A stretch of DNA of 58,782 nucleotides from Nocardia niigatensis NBRC 100131. GTDB taxonomy: Bacteria > Actinomycetota > Actinomycetes > Mycobacteriales > Mycobacteriaceae. Numbering within the stretch: the first letter of the stretch is position 1; every line of letters starts with the position of its first letter. Below the pieces are notes generated by a model. The model was not told the origin of the DNA. It searched no databases and saw only the letters and a program-made list of their open reading frames with translations. Location of the stretch: positions 1-58,782 of the forward strand of contig NZ_BAGC01000012.1 of assembly GCF_000308655.1 (NCBI RefSeq), written 5' to 3'. The position numbers were made by a program, and so were the translations under genes. Below are positions 43,203 through 50,758 of this stretch, one piece after another.

Positions 43203-44738
43203 CTAGGCGGTCGCGGTGCGGGTGGCGGGGTGGCCGGTGGTGCGGCGTGCCTCCGCCGATTCGAACCGATAGTCCCTCAGGTCGAAATGCGCGGCGCGCC
43301 AGGCGGCTTCGGGGGTGCTCATGGCGCGCAGCGGGACGTCGCCGTTCTTGTCGAAGTAGTAGGAGTTGGCCAGGGTGCAGCTGTCCTGCCAGAAGACCTG
43401 GGTGCGGCGGCGGGAGAGCATTTCCTGGAAGTAGCGCTCGTTGGCCTCCGGGGTGACCTCGATGCGGGTGGCGGCGCGGCGGCGGGCATTGCGGAGCAGG
43501 CGCAGGATGTGGGTGGTCTGCATCTCGATGAGCGTGAAGTAGGACGCGCCGTTGTAGCCGTACGGGCCGATGATGGTGAAGAAGTTGGGGAAGCCGGGCA
43601 CGCTGACGCCCTCGTAGGCCTGCAGGCGGTGGGTGTCCCACCAGTCCTCGAGGCGCAGCCCGTCGCTGCCGTGCAGGTCGAAGGTGGGCATATTGCCGGA
43701 CTCCATGACCTTGAAGCCGGTGGCCATGATGAGGACGTCGACCTGGTGGTGGCGGCCGGTGGTGCGCAGGCCACTGGCGGTGATCTCGGTGATGGGATCG
43801 GTTTCCAGCGTGACGTTCTCGCGGTTGAAGGTCTTCAGGTAGTCGTTGGAGAACGACGGCCGCTTGCAGCCCAGCGCGTACTTCGGCGTGAGCCGCTCCC
43901 GCACGATCGGGTCGTGCACCTGGTCGCGCAGGTGGGCCAGCCCGGTGCGCTCGCCGAGCTTCACCACGGGCAGCACCTTGTAATAGTGCGCCGAGAGCGG
44001 GAAGGTCAGCTCCACGAAGGCTTGGCTCAGCCAGCGGGTCAGGAACTGCCCGCCCGGCAGCCGCATGAGCGCCTGCGCGACCGGCGGCATGGGCGCGTCC
44101 GGTCGCGGCAGGCACCAGATCGGAGTCCGCTGGAAGACAACGAGTTCCGAGACCTCGCGGGCGATCTCCGGAATGATCTGGATGGCCGAGGCCCCGGTCC
44201 CGATGATGCCGACCCGCTTGCCGCGCAGCTCGATCCCGTGATCCCAGCGCGCGGTGTGCATGGTCTGGCCCCGGAACCGTTCCACGCCGGGGATATCGGG
44301 CAGTTTGGGCCGGGTCAGCACCCCGGTCGCGCCGATCAGATACCGGCAGGTGAGCTCGTCGCCGTCGGCGGTGCGCACCCGCCACAGGTGCAGTACATCG
44401 TCGAAGTCGGCGCGGGCGATGGTGGTGCCGAACCGGATGCGCGGCCGCAGCCCGTACTTCCTCACGCAGTGCTCGGCGTAGGCCTTCAGCTCCCGCCCGG
44501 GCGCGTACACCCGTGACCAGGAGCGCTGTTTCTCGAACGAGTACTGGTAGCTGAAGGACGGAATGTCCACGGCGATACCGGGATAGGTGTTCCAGTGCCA
44601 GGTGCCGCCCACCCCGTCGGCCTCGTCGATCATGACGAAATCGTCGAAGCCGGCCTTGCGCAGGGCGATCGCGGTCCCGATCCCCGAGAATCCCGCGCCC
44701 ACAATGACGATCTCGTGGTCCACGACGGTATTTGTCAC
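43203..44738 (-). CDS. Flavin-containing / Baeyer-Villiger-type monooxygenase
   Basis: A 511-aa FAD/NADPH monooxygenase. It has the FAD motif GAGFSG (14-19), the BVMO fingerprint FRGQTMHTARW (Phe155, Gly157, His161, Trp165), the NADPH motif GIIGTGASA (177-185) and a second FAD region with ATGF (339-342). It inserts oxygen next to a ketone or oxidises a heteroatom; the substrate is unknown. GTG 44738 has GGAGGA 6 nt upstream and overlaps the previous stop by 4 nt. It is last gene of a four-gene operon. Confidence 0.92.
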   Translation of the reverse strand: MTNTVVDHEIVIVGAGFSGIGTAIALRKAGFDDFVMIDEADGVGGTWHWNTYPGIAVDIPSFSYQYSFEKQRSWSRVYAPGRELKAYAEHCVRKYGLRPRIRFGTTIARADFDDVLHLWRVRTADGDELTCRYLIGATGVLTRPKLPDIPGVERFRGQTMHTARWDHGIELRGKRVGIIGTGASAIQIIPEIAREVSELVVFQRTPIWCLPRPDAPMPPVAQALMRLPGGQFLTRWLSQAFVELTFPLSAHYYKVLPVVKLGERTGLAHLRDQVHDPIVRERLTPKYALGCKRPSFSNDYLKTFNRENVTLETDPITEITASGLRTTGRHHQVDVLIMATGFKVMESGNMPTFDLHGSDGLRLEDWWDTHRLQAYEGVSVPGFPNFFTIIGPYGYNGASYFTLIEMQTTHILRLLRNARRRAATRIEVTPEANERYFQEMLSRRRTQVFWQDSCTLANSYYFDKNGDVPLRAMSTPEAAWRAAHFDLRDYRFESAEARRTTGHPATRTATA

Positions 44739-45310
44739 GATGCGTCCTCCGCGTAGATGATGCAGTCCACCCGATGCTCGACGCCGTCCACGGTGCGAAT
44801 CCCGAGCGGCGCGAGCCGGGCGATGGGCCAGCTGACGATCCGGCAGTTCGGCTGCCGCAGGGCCCGGTAGTAGTGACTGTGCACTCGCACGGCGGCGGGC
44901 CGATCGGGCGTCAGCTGCCGCCGCTCCCACGAATCTCCGATATGCGCGCGGAGATTCGCCGCGGCGACGCGTCGCAGCACCTGCCGTTCGCACCAGCGAA
45001 GAACATTCACGCCGGAGTCGCCGGGCAGCCGTCCCAGCGCGTCGGCGGGCAACTGGCGCAACAGGATTCCGGCCCCCGGCATGGGTGGGGTGGGCAGAAT
45101 CCAGATGGGATCGTGCTGGAACACCGTCACTCGGCGCGCCTGGGCGACGACCGGCGGGACCACCCTGGCCAGCGCGGTACCGCCGCCGATGACCGCGACA
45201 TGCAGTCGATCGAGTTCGTGCTGGTCGCGCCAGCGGGTGCAGTGGATCTGGGGGCCGGTATAGGCGCCGCGGGCGCTGCCCGGATCGTTGCGGCGGATCG
45301 GGGCGGTCAT
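44735..45310 (-). CDS. Stand-alone NADPH-domain fragment of a BVMO-like protein
   Basis: A 191-aa protein. Residues 16-189 align with about 154-341 of the downstream BVMO: YTGPQIHCTRW (Tyr17, Gly19, His23, Trp27) matches the FxGxxxHxxxW fingerprint, and VAVIGGGTALA matches the NADPH motif. The N-terminal FAD domain and C-terminal part are absent, and the end (IIYAEDAS) corresponds to IMATGF without its glycine. Codon use is normal, there are no stops, and 4-nt overlaps on both sides show coupled translation. It may be a relic of duplication or a helper subunit. Confidence 0.8.
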   Translation of the reverse strand: MTAPIRRNDPGSARGAYTGPQIHCTRWRDQHELDRLHVAVIGGGTALARVVPPVVAQARRVTVFQHDPIWILPTPPMPGAGILLRQLPADALGRLPGDSGVNVLRWCERQVLRRVAAANLRAHIGDSWERRQLTPDRPAAVRVHSHYYRALRQPNCRIVSWPIARLAPLGIRTVDGVEHRVDCIIYAEDAS

Positions 45311-46230
45311 CTCGCCACCGGCTCGTAGGTCAGGGCCTTGGACCAGGACGGGGCGCGGCGCAGGACACGCACCGGGAAGTGGTCGATGGCCTTGTTGAGG
45401 GCGTCGTTGACGCCCTGGATGGGCTGCCAGTGGTTGATGGTTGCCCTGCCGTGCAGGCGGACGACGTGGTAGAGCGGCACGCGTTTGATCTCCGGGCTGC
45501 GTTCCCCGGCTTTCTCGTAGCGCCGCACGGCATTCCAGAGCTTCTCCTCGTCGAGCCCCATCGCCATGATGTTGGCGGACATGCGGGAGAGCAGCGGCGT
45601 GTACAGCAGCGCGCCGAGCAGCAAGGTGGGTCGCAGCGCGAAACCCGCCGTCTCGATGGCGATCCGCCGCATCGGTCCGGCGCCGAGCTGTTCGAGCACC
45701 TGGAAGCCCACCGCCAGATGCCGGGACTCGTCGCTGTTGATGTGCCGGAACACCTCGTGACACAGCGGATCCCGCACCTCGTCGAGCAGGAACTTCACCA
45801 GCGCCCCGTCCAGTGCGCACTCCAGCGAGGGAATGACGGTGCCGAGCACCGGCAGGGACAGCTCGTCGCCGTACCGGTCCAGCCACTCGATGACGAGTCG
45901 GATGTTCTTGTTGGGCACCGGCATCGCGTTCCCGTCGAGCATGCCCCAGCGTCGCATCAGGGCCAGTTCGGCGTTGGCGTGCTTCTGCTCCTCGGCGTGG
46001 AAGTAGCGGTAGATCTCCTTGAGCGGCCCGTCGGGGGCGCGCAGCGTGAGTGCCGCGAACCCGCGGGCGCCGACGTGCTCGATCCACACCAGATCGGCCA
46101 TGAACGCGGTCAGGGCCGGCCGCTGCTCCGCGGTGATGAGCTCGGCTCCCGGTGCGTCCCAGTCGATATCGGCCAGTGCCCACTGCCGATCCTGGACGAC
46201 ACCGAGCATGTCGGAATACGCGAACGCCAT
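45307..46230 (-). CDS. Ferritin-like diiron protein
   Basis: A 307-aa protein with a carboxylate-bridged diiron site in four helices: Glu51, Glu81-x-x-His84 (EEQKH), Glu137 and Glu168-x-x-His171 (DESRH). This ligand set is that of ferritin-like oxygenases and desaturases. I cannot tell if it is an oxygenase, an N-oxygenase or an oxidase. AAGGAG lies 7 nt before ATG 46230. It follows the SDR gene by 23 nt and overlaps the BVMO-fragment gene by 4 nt. Confidence 0.87.
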   Translation of the reverse strand: MAFAYSDMLGVVQDRQWALADIDWDAPGAELITAEQRPALTAFMADLVWIEHVGARGFAALTLRAPDGPLKEIYRYFHAEEQKHANAELALMRRWGMLDGNAMPVPNKNIRLVIEWLDRYGDELSLPVLGTVIPSLECALDGALVKFLLDEVRDPLCHEVFRHINSDESRHLAVGFQVLEQLGAGPMRRIAIETAGFALRPTLLLGALLYTPLLSRMSANIMAMGLDEEKLWNAVRRYEKAGERSPEIKRVPLYHVVRLHGRATINHWQPIQGVNDALNKAIDHFPVRVLRRAPSWSKALTYEPVAR

Positions 46231-46253
46231 TGTTCAACTCCTTGCCGCCTTGG

Positions 46254-47090
46254 CTACCGCACCAGCCGCTCCAGTAATCCGGCTGCGCGGGTGTAGGTTT
46301 CGGGCAGCAGTCGCTTGGACTGCCAGATCGCCTTTGCCTCGAGCTGCGGGACCACGTACAGCTGGCCGTGATCCACCGCGTCGAGGGTGGCGCGGGCGAT
46401 GGACGCGGGCGGGCGGCCGGTCCAGCGAATGAGGCGGTCGCCCCAGAGCTGGGCGGTCTCGTCGCCGATCGTCACGCCCTCGAGAATGTTGGTCCGGACG
46501 CCGGTGGGGCACAGCACGGTGACGGTGACGCCGGTGCCGGACAGTTCCGCGGCCAGTGTCTCCGACAGCGCCAGCACCCCGGCCTTGCTCACGTTGTAGG
46601 CGGCCATGCGCGGCGCGGATCCGAAGGCCGCCGCGGAGGCCACGTTCACGATCGAGCCGTGCCCGGCCGCGCGCAGCCGGGGCGTGAAGATGTGGCAGCC
46701 GTGGATGACGCCCCACAGGTTGACGTCGAGCACCTGATGCCATTCCGCGGGCGGCGTGTCGCCGATGAGGGTGCCGCCGCGGCCGATGCCGGCATTGTTG
46801 ACCACCAGGTCCGGGCTCTTGCCGAACCATTCCTCGGCGGTGTTCGCCAGCACGGTCACCTGGTCCAGGCTGCGCACGTCGCAGACGGTGTCGAAGGCCT
46901 TGCCGCCGATGTCGCCGATCATTTCGGCGGTGTCGCGGGCGCGGTCGCCGTCGATGTCGGAGCAGACCACGCGCCCGCCCCGCTTGCTGATCTCGAGCGC
47001 GAAGGCGCGGCCGATGCCGCTGCCCGCACCGGTCACCACCGCGTCCGCCTGCTGGGTGCGGCGGGAACCGCCGAAGGGGTTGAGTCGCAT
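46254..47090 (-). CDS. SDR-family oxidoreductase
   Basis: A 278-aa short-chain dehydrogenase. It has the cofactor motif VTGAGSGIGRAF (about residue 20-30), SDIDGDRA after the second strand suggesting NAD preference, NNAGIG near 100, SA at about 153 and YNVSK as the catalytic Tyr/Lys. The C-terminal 50 residues extend beyond the minimal SDR core. GGGAG lies 4 nt before ATG 47090. It is first gene of the diiron/BVMO operon and divergent from a TetR gene. Confidence 0.9.
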   Translation of the reverse strand: MRLNPFGGSRRTQQADAVVTGAGSGIGRAFALEISKRGGRVVCSDIDGDRARDTAEMIGDIGGKAFDTVCDVRSLDQVTVLANTAEEWFGKSPDLVVNNAGIGRGGTLIGDTPPAEWHQVLDVNLWGVIHGCHIFTPRLRAAGHGSIVNVASAAAFGSAPRMAAYNVSKAGVLALSETLAAELSGTGVTVTVLCPTGVRTNILEGVTIGDETAQLWGDRLIRWTGRPPASIARATLDAVDHGQLYVVPQLEAKAIWQSKRLLPETYTRAAGLLERLVR

Positions 47091-47126
47091 GGGAACTCCC
47101 GGGGCCGTGCCGACCGGGCAGTCAAT

Positions 47127-47187
47127 TGGTGGCGTATGCCACCATTGGCCGCACCTGCCACCAATTAGGCTCCGGGTGCGCTATTTT
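47127..47187. promoter_or_regulatory. Operator half-sites and TetR -10 between SDR and TetR genes
   Basis: TGGTGGC (47127-47133) and GCCACCA (47138-47144) form a perfect dyad with GTAT in the centre. A third half-site GCCACCA follows at 47157-47163, 19 bp after the second. TATTTT at 47182-47187 is the likely -10 of the leaderless TetR gene. The arrangement fits control of both divergent units by the TetR protein. Confidence 0.65.
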
Positions 47188-47194
47188 GTCAACT

Positions 47195-47869
47195 ATGGAC
47201 GTGCCCGCACCGGCAGCCGCCGTGTCCCCGGGACCCGCGCCGACCCGGCGCGGCGGCACCTGGGGCGGCCGTACCCAGAAGGAACGCCGCGCCGAGCGTC
47301 GCGAGCGGCTGATCGCGGCGGCACTGGACATCTGGCTCGAAAATGGCTGGGCCGCAGTCACCATGCGCGGTGTGTGCACCCGCGCGGGTCTCAATGACCG
47401 CTACTTCTACGAGCACTTCGCCGACCGCGACGAGTTGCTGGGCGCGGTGTGGGACGAGGTCGGATTCCAGGTGCTGGCCGAACTCTCGGCCGTGGTCGCC
47501 GAGAACCTCCAGCATCCGGCGCTGGGCATCCTGCGCATGGCCATCGCCCGCGCGGTCGCCCTGCAATCGGAGGGCCCGGCGCGCATCCTCTTCGGCGACC
47601 ACGCCGGCAGTCGCATCCTCGAGGAACGCCGCACCGCCATGCTCACCGAGGCCACCGATCTGCTCATCGTCACCGCCCGCCCCTACCTGCGGCCCGGCGT
47701 CGACGAATCCGATCTGCGCATGGGCGTGCTGCTGGGCATCGGCGGCTTCATCGAACTGCTGACGGCCTGGCGCACCGGCGCCATCGACGCCGACGCCGAC
47801 CGCATCGTCGACCATGTCAGCCGCACCGCCGATCTGCTCGGCGCGCAGTATCTCGCGCTGCCGGGCTGA
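47195..47869 (+). CDS. TetR-family regulator of the BVMO operon
   Basis: A 224-aa TetR protein. A flexible Ala/Pro N-terminus is followed by a basic linker (RTQKERRAERRERL) and the HTH (AAVTMRGVCTRAGLNDRYFYEHF, about residues 46-75, quoted in part). ATG 47195 has TATTTT 7 nt upstream and no ribosome site, so it is probably leaderless. It is divergent from the SDR-diiron-BVMO operon and abuts the convergent O-methyltransferase gene. Confidence 0.88.
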   Translation: MDVPAPAAAVSPGPAPTRRGGTWGGRTQKERRAERRERLIAAALDIWLENGWAAVTMRGVCTRAGLNDRYFYEHFADRDELLGAVWDEVGFQVLAELSAVVAENLQHPALGILRMAIARAVALQSEGPARILFGDHAGSRILEERRTAMLTEATDLLIVTARPYLRPGVDESDLRMGVLLGIGGFIELLTAWRTGAIDADADRIVDHVSRTADLLGAQYLALPG

Positions 47870-47877
47870 GCGAGCGG

Positions 47878-48864
47878 CTACTTCACCGCCCACACCATGG
47901 ACTCGGCCCCGGCGAGGTGCTCGGTCTGAGGATTCTGGAAGCCGGTGTCGGCCAGCCAGGTTCGCAGATCGGCGGCGGTGTAGTCGAAGCCCCCGGACGT
48001 CTCGATGAGCATGTTCAGGCTCATCAGCAGGCCGGGGAGATTGGTGCGGCGATCATCGTCGATGAGGGACTCGTAGACGATGATGGCCCCGCCCTCGGGC
48101 AGCGCGCGGTAGGCCTTCTCCAGCAGCATCAGCTTGGTGGGCAGATCCCAGTCGTGCAGGACGTGGCCGAAGACCAGGACATCGGCCTCCGGCAGCTCCT
48201 CGGCGAAGAAGTCACCGGCGCGGAAGGTGACCCGATCCTCCACCGGCGCGCTGTATTCGGTGAAGATCGGCTCCACCGCGGGCAGATCGTAGCCGATGCC
48301 GTGCAGGTGCGGATTGGTCTCCAGCACGGTGCGCAGCAACCCGCCCTGGGCGGTGCCGATGTCGGCCACCGACTTCCAGCGATGCCACGGGAACACTTCG
48401 GCGATGGCGTGCGCGGCCGGCAGTGACAAACCCGTCATGGCCCGCTGAAAGTCGTAGAGCCGCTGCGGATCCCGGTAGATGGTGGTGAAGAAGTCGCCGC
48501 CGTCGCGGGCCTCGTTCTGGGGCAGCCCGGTGCGCAGGCCCGCGGTGAGCCCGCCCCAGAACGGGTAGAGCCGGGCCGCGGCCATCTCCAGGAAGCCGCC
48601 GATGTACTCGCTGCCGGTGCTGTCCAGATAGGTTGCGGTGTCTGCGGTATTGGCGTACCGATCGTCGGTGCGCCGCAGCATGTCCATGGCCACCAGCGCG
48701 TCCAGGAAATCGCGGGCGGACCGCGGATGCAGGCCCAGTTCGCGCTGTAGCTGCTCCGCGGTCAGCTGTCGATGCCCGAGCACCGTGAACACTCCGAGTT
48801 CGACGGCGCTGAGCAAGGTCCGGGACTCCCAGAAACCCATTCCGATCCGCAGGATCCGCTCCAT
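47878..48864 (-). CDS. O-methyltransferase (acetylserotonin-OMT type)
   Basis: A 328-aa SAM enzyme of the Methyltransf_2 class. An N-terminal winged dimerisation helix region (about residues 10-80) is followed by the SAM site VADIGTAQGGLL, the usual GGxxG being reduced to GTAQGG. The catalytic His is in GHVLHDWDLPTK and the pair ESLIDDDR is near the C-terminus. It methylates phenolic or similar hydroxyls in secondary metabolism; no biosynthetic cluster is evident beside it. TATCGT lies 8 nt before ATG. Confidence 0.88.
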   Translation of the reverse strand: MERILRIGMGFWESRTLLSAVELGVFTVLGHRQLTAEQLQRELGLHPRSARDFLDALVAMDMLRRTDDRYANTADTATYLDSTGSEYIGGFLEMAAARLYPFWGGLTAGLRTGLPQNEARDGGDFFTTIYRDPQRLYDFQRAMTGLSLPAAHAIAEVFPWHRWKSVADIGTAQGGLLRTVLETNPHLHGIGYDLPAVEPIFTEYSAPVEDRVTFRAGDFFAEELPEADVLVFGHVLHDWDLPTKLMLLEKAYRALPEGGAIIVYESLIDDDRRTNLPGLLMSLNMLIETSGGFDYTAADLRTWLADTGFQNPQTEHLAGAESMVWAVK

Positions 48865-48954
48865 GGCGCATCACGATAGCCAGAGCGACCGTCCGGCAAC
48901 GGCGGACACGGCAAATCCGTCCGGCCGGGGAGGCGCCGATCCCGCTGAGCGGGC

Positions 48955-50031
48955 TCAGAGTACGTCGATCCTGTACACCCGTTCGGCATTGCGGCGGAAG
49001 ATCTGCTCGATGGCCTTCGCGTCCGCGCCATGCCCGGCCAGTGCGGTGGCCACCGCCTCCGCGGCGTTCGGGATGCTCGTAATCGGTTTGTCCACCGGGA
49101 AATTCGAGCCCCAGATGAGCCGATCCGCCCCGAACACGTCGAGCGCGTGCTCCAGCATCGGCGAAATCCGTTCCAGCAGTACGGGAACCGGCGTCGGATT
49201 GCCGCGCTTGGGCACCGCATGCCCGAGGATGGGCATCATCAGACCGCTCACCTTGGATACCACATTGGCATGCTGGGCCAGGGCGCTGAGATCGTCGCGC
49301 CAGCGCACGAACAGCTCGCGCCGCTGTCCGGGATTGTGGCCGGTGTTCCGCCCGACCGGCCCGAAAATGCCCGCGGGCGTGCCGAGATGGTTGAGCACGA
49401 TGGTGGTGTCGGGATAGCGCTCGGCCAGCGCGGCCACCTCCGGCAGCTGCCCCGAGTACACCCACGCCTCGAATGCCAGCCCACGATCGGCGAGCGCGCC
49501 GAAGCCGTCCAGGAAGGCGGGGGAGGTGAGCCGGCCCGGTGTCCGGCAGGTCGCGCGCACATCGGGATCCGGGTGGTACTCGACGCGGGAGCGAATGCCC
49601 CGGAACAGGGGCGAGGCGGCCTGATGCGCGTCGAGCAGTTCGGCGAACTCGGGGGCGGCGGGATCGCCCGCGCCCATGATCGCTCCCAGTGCCGGTGTGT
49701 CCACGCCGAACGGCAGGCTGGCCACCCAGCGGGTCTCGTCGGCCGGGCCGAGCGGTCCCTTGCCGACCCACTCGACCTCGATGTGCACGATGGCCTCGAC
49801 GGGCACGTCGCCGGCGTCCTCGCGGTAGTCGCGCGGCAGGTACGGATGGACGACCGGCGTGGGATCCCCGGCGAATTCGCGATCGCGCCGCGGCGCCAGC
49901 CGTTTGGCCAGGTCGATCGGTATCGGCACGTAGCGGAACAGCTTCGCCAGCCCGCTGAACTCACGTGGCGTGGCGAGCGGATCCCACTGATGGATGTGGG
50001 CGTCCACGACAGTCATTCCCGCGAGGTCCAT
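48955..50031 (-). CDS. Amidohydrolase-family metal-dependent hydrolase
   Basis: A 358-aa TIM-barrel enzyme of the amidohydrolase-2 group. The N-terminal metal motif is VDAHIHQWD (His12 and His14). IVLNHLGTPAG supplies a further His near residue 215. GADRLIWGSNFPVD near the C-terminus carries the typical catalytic Asp. Relatives are lactonases and decarboxylases such as 2-pyrone-4,6-dicarboxylate lactonase. ATG 50031 has AAAGGGA 4 nt upstream and fits the family start. The substrate is unknown. Confidence 0.88.
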   Translation of the reverse strand: MDLAGMTVVDAHIHQWDPLATPREFSGLAKLFRYVPIPIDLAKRLAPRRDREFAGDPTPVVHPYLPRDYREDAGDVPVEAIVHIEVEWVGKGPLGPADETRWVASLPFGVDTPALGAIMGAGDPAAPEFAELLDAHQAASPLFRGIRSRVEYHPDPDVRATCRTPGRLTSPAFLDGFGALADRGLAFEAWVYSGQLPEVAALAERYPDTTIVLNHLGTPAGIFGPVGRNTGHNPGQRRELFVRWRDDLSALAQHANVVSKVSGLMMPILGHAVPKRGNPTPVPVLLERISPMLEHALDVFGADRLIWGSNFPVDKPITSIPNAAEAVATALAGHGADAKAIEQIFRRNAERVYRIDVL

Positions 50032-50100
50032 GAGGTCCCTTTCGCCTGGGTCGGCCTGTCCCGGATTGTTCCACGCGCACCCGCCCCCGGCCGCGAAATG

Positions 50101-50136
50101 ACGGTGCCGCGCCCGGCGAGGTGGACGCGGCACCGT
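50101..50136 (-). terminator. Hairpin terminator after the small exported protein gene
   Basis: ACGGTGCCGCG and CGCGGCACCGT form a perfect 11-bp stem around a 14-nt loop. On the minus strand it lies 15 nt after the stop of the gene at 50152-50550 and before the amidohydrolase start. Confidence 0.75.
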
Positions 50137-50151
50137 CGGTGGGCGCGGTGG

Positions 50152-50550
50152 TTACGGCAGTACCTGCGGAATGACGTTGGGGTCCAGGATGCCGACCAGC
50201 GCGCCGATCCCGGCGCCGATGACGGTGCCCAGCGCGGATCCGGTCACCAGGCCGGGCACGGAGCCGACGACCGAGCCGAGGGCGCCGCCCGCGGCGCTGC
50301 CGCTCAGGGCGCCCGCCGCCGCGCCGTTCCAGGCCGGGTCGGGGAACTGGGCATTCGGGTTGGTGGCCACCGGGTCGAGCGGGATGCCGTCGGCGGCGAC
50401 GGGGGTGGCCTGGACCGGTTGTGCGGGAGCCGGCGCGGTGTCCGGCGCCTGTGCCGAGGCCACGCCCGCGAACAGGGTGGCGGCGGCCGCGACGGGCAGC
50501 GCGACGGCGATCAGTCTGGCGGTGGCTCTCTTGGTGGTCTGACGCATCAT
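50152..50550 (-). CDS. Small exported protein with glycine-zipper region
   Basis: A 132-aa protein. A Sec signal peptide spans about residues 1-33 (LIAVALPVAAAATLFAGVASA, cleavage after ASA). A Pro/Ala linker follows, then a Gly/Ala-rich segment at about 77-120 with GxxxG spacing (GALSGSAAGGALGSVVGSV) that could insert in a membrane or envelope layer. ATG 50550 is preceded by AGGA. The function is unknown; such small exported proteins are common in mycolic-acid bacteria. Confidence 0.75.
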   Translation of the reverse strand: MMRQTTKRATARLIAVALPVAAAATLFAGVASAQAPDTAPAPAQPVQATPVAADGIPLDPVATNPNAQFPDPAWNGAAAGALSGSAAGGALGSVVGSVPGLVTGSALGTVIGAGIGALVGILDPNVIPQVLP

Positions 50551-50600
50551 GGTCTTCCTGTCCTCCCCGATTCCGAATCCCCGACCGGATTCGAAGTCAG

Positions 50601-50758
50601 CTGTGATCGAACCGAACGATTCAGATATAGCTGAGTAATTGCTATAGATCGGAAATTGCCACGCAGTGGAAATTGGGGGATGGCAAAAATGCAGGAGGAA
50701 CTAATAGCCCATTGCGATGACTCATGAGATATAGCAATGAGCTATCAAAGGTCTCATA
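50601..50758. promoter_or_regulatory. AT-rich island with repeated GATATAGC dyads
   Basis: Much more AT-rich than the rest of the window. GATATAGC at 50624-50631 pairs with GCTATAGATC at 50641-50650, and a second GATATAGC at 50728-50735 pairs with GCTATC at 50741-50746. It lies between the icmF end and the start of the exported protein gene, so it probably includes the latter's promoter. A 15-codon frame (50680-50727, +) is also present. No known element is recognised. Confidence 0.5.

Noticed and set aside
43203..44738. Gene symbol mymA/ethA for the BVMO
   Set aside because: The protein has the BVMO fingerprint but its neighbours differ from the mymA and ethA loci, so no symbol is justified.
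50680..50727. 15-codon small ORF as an annotated gene
   Set aside because: Only a G-run precedes it and there is no evidence of translation; kept as part of a finding, not as a CDS.
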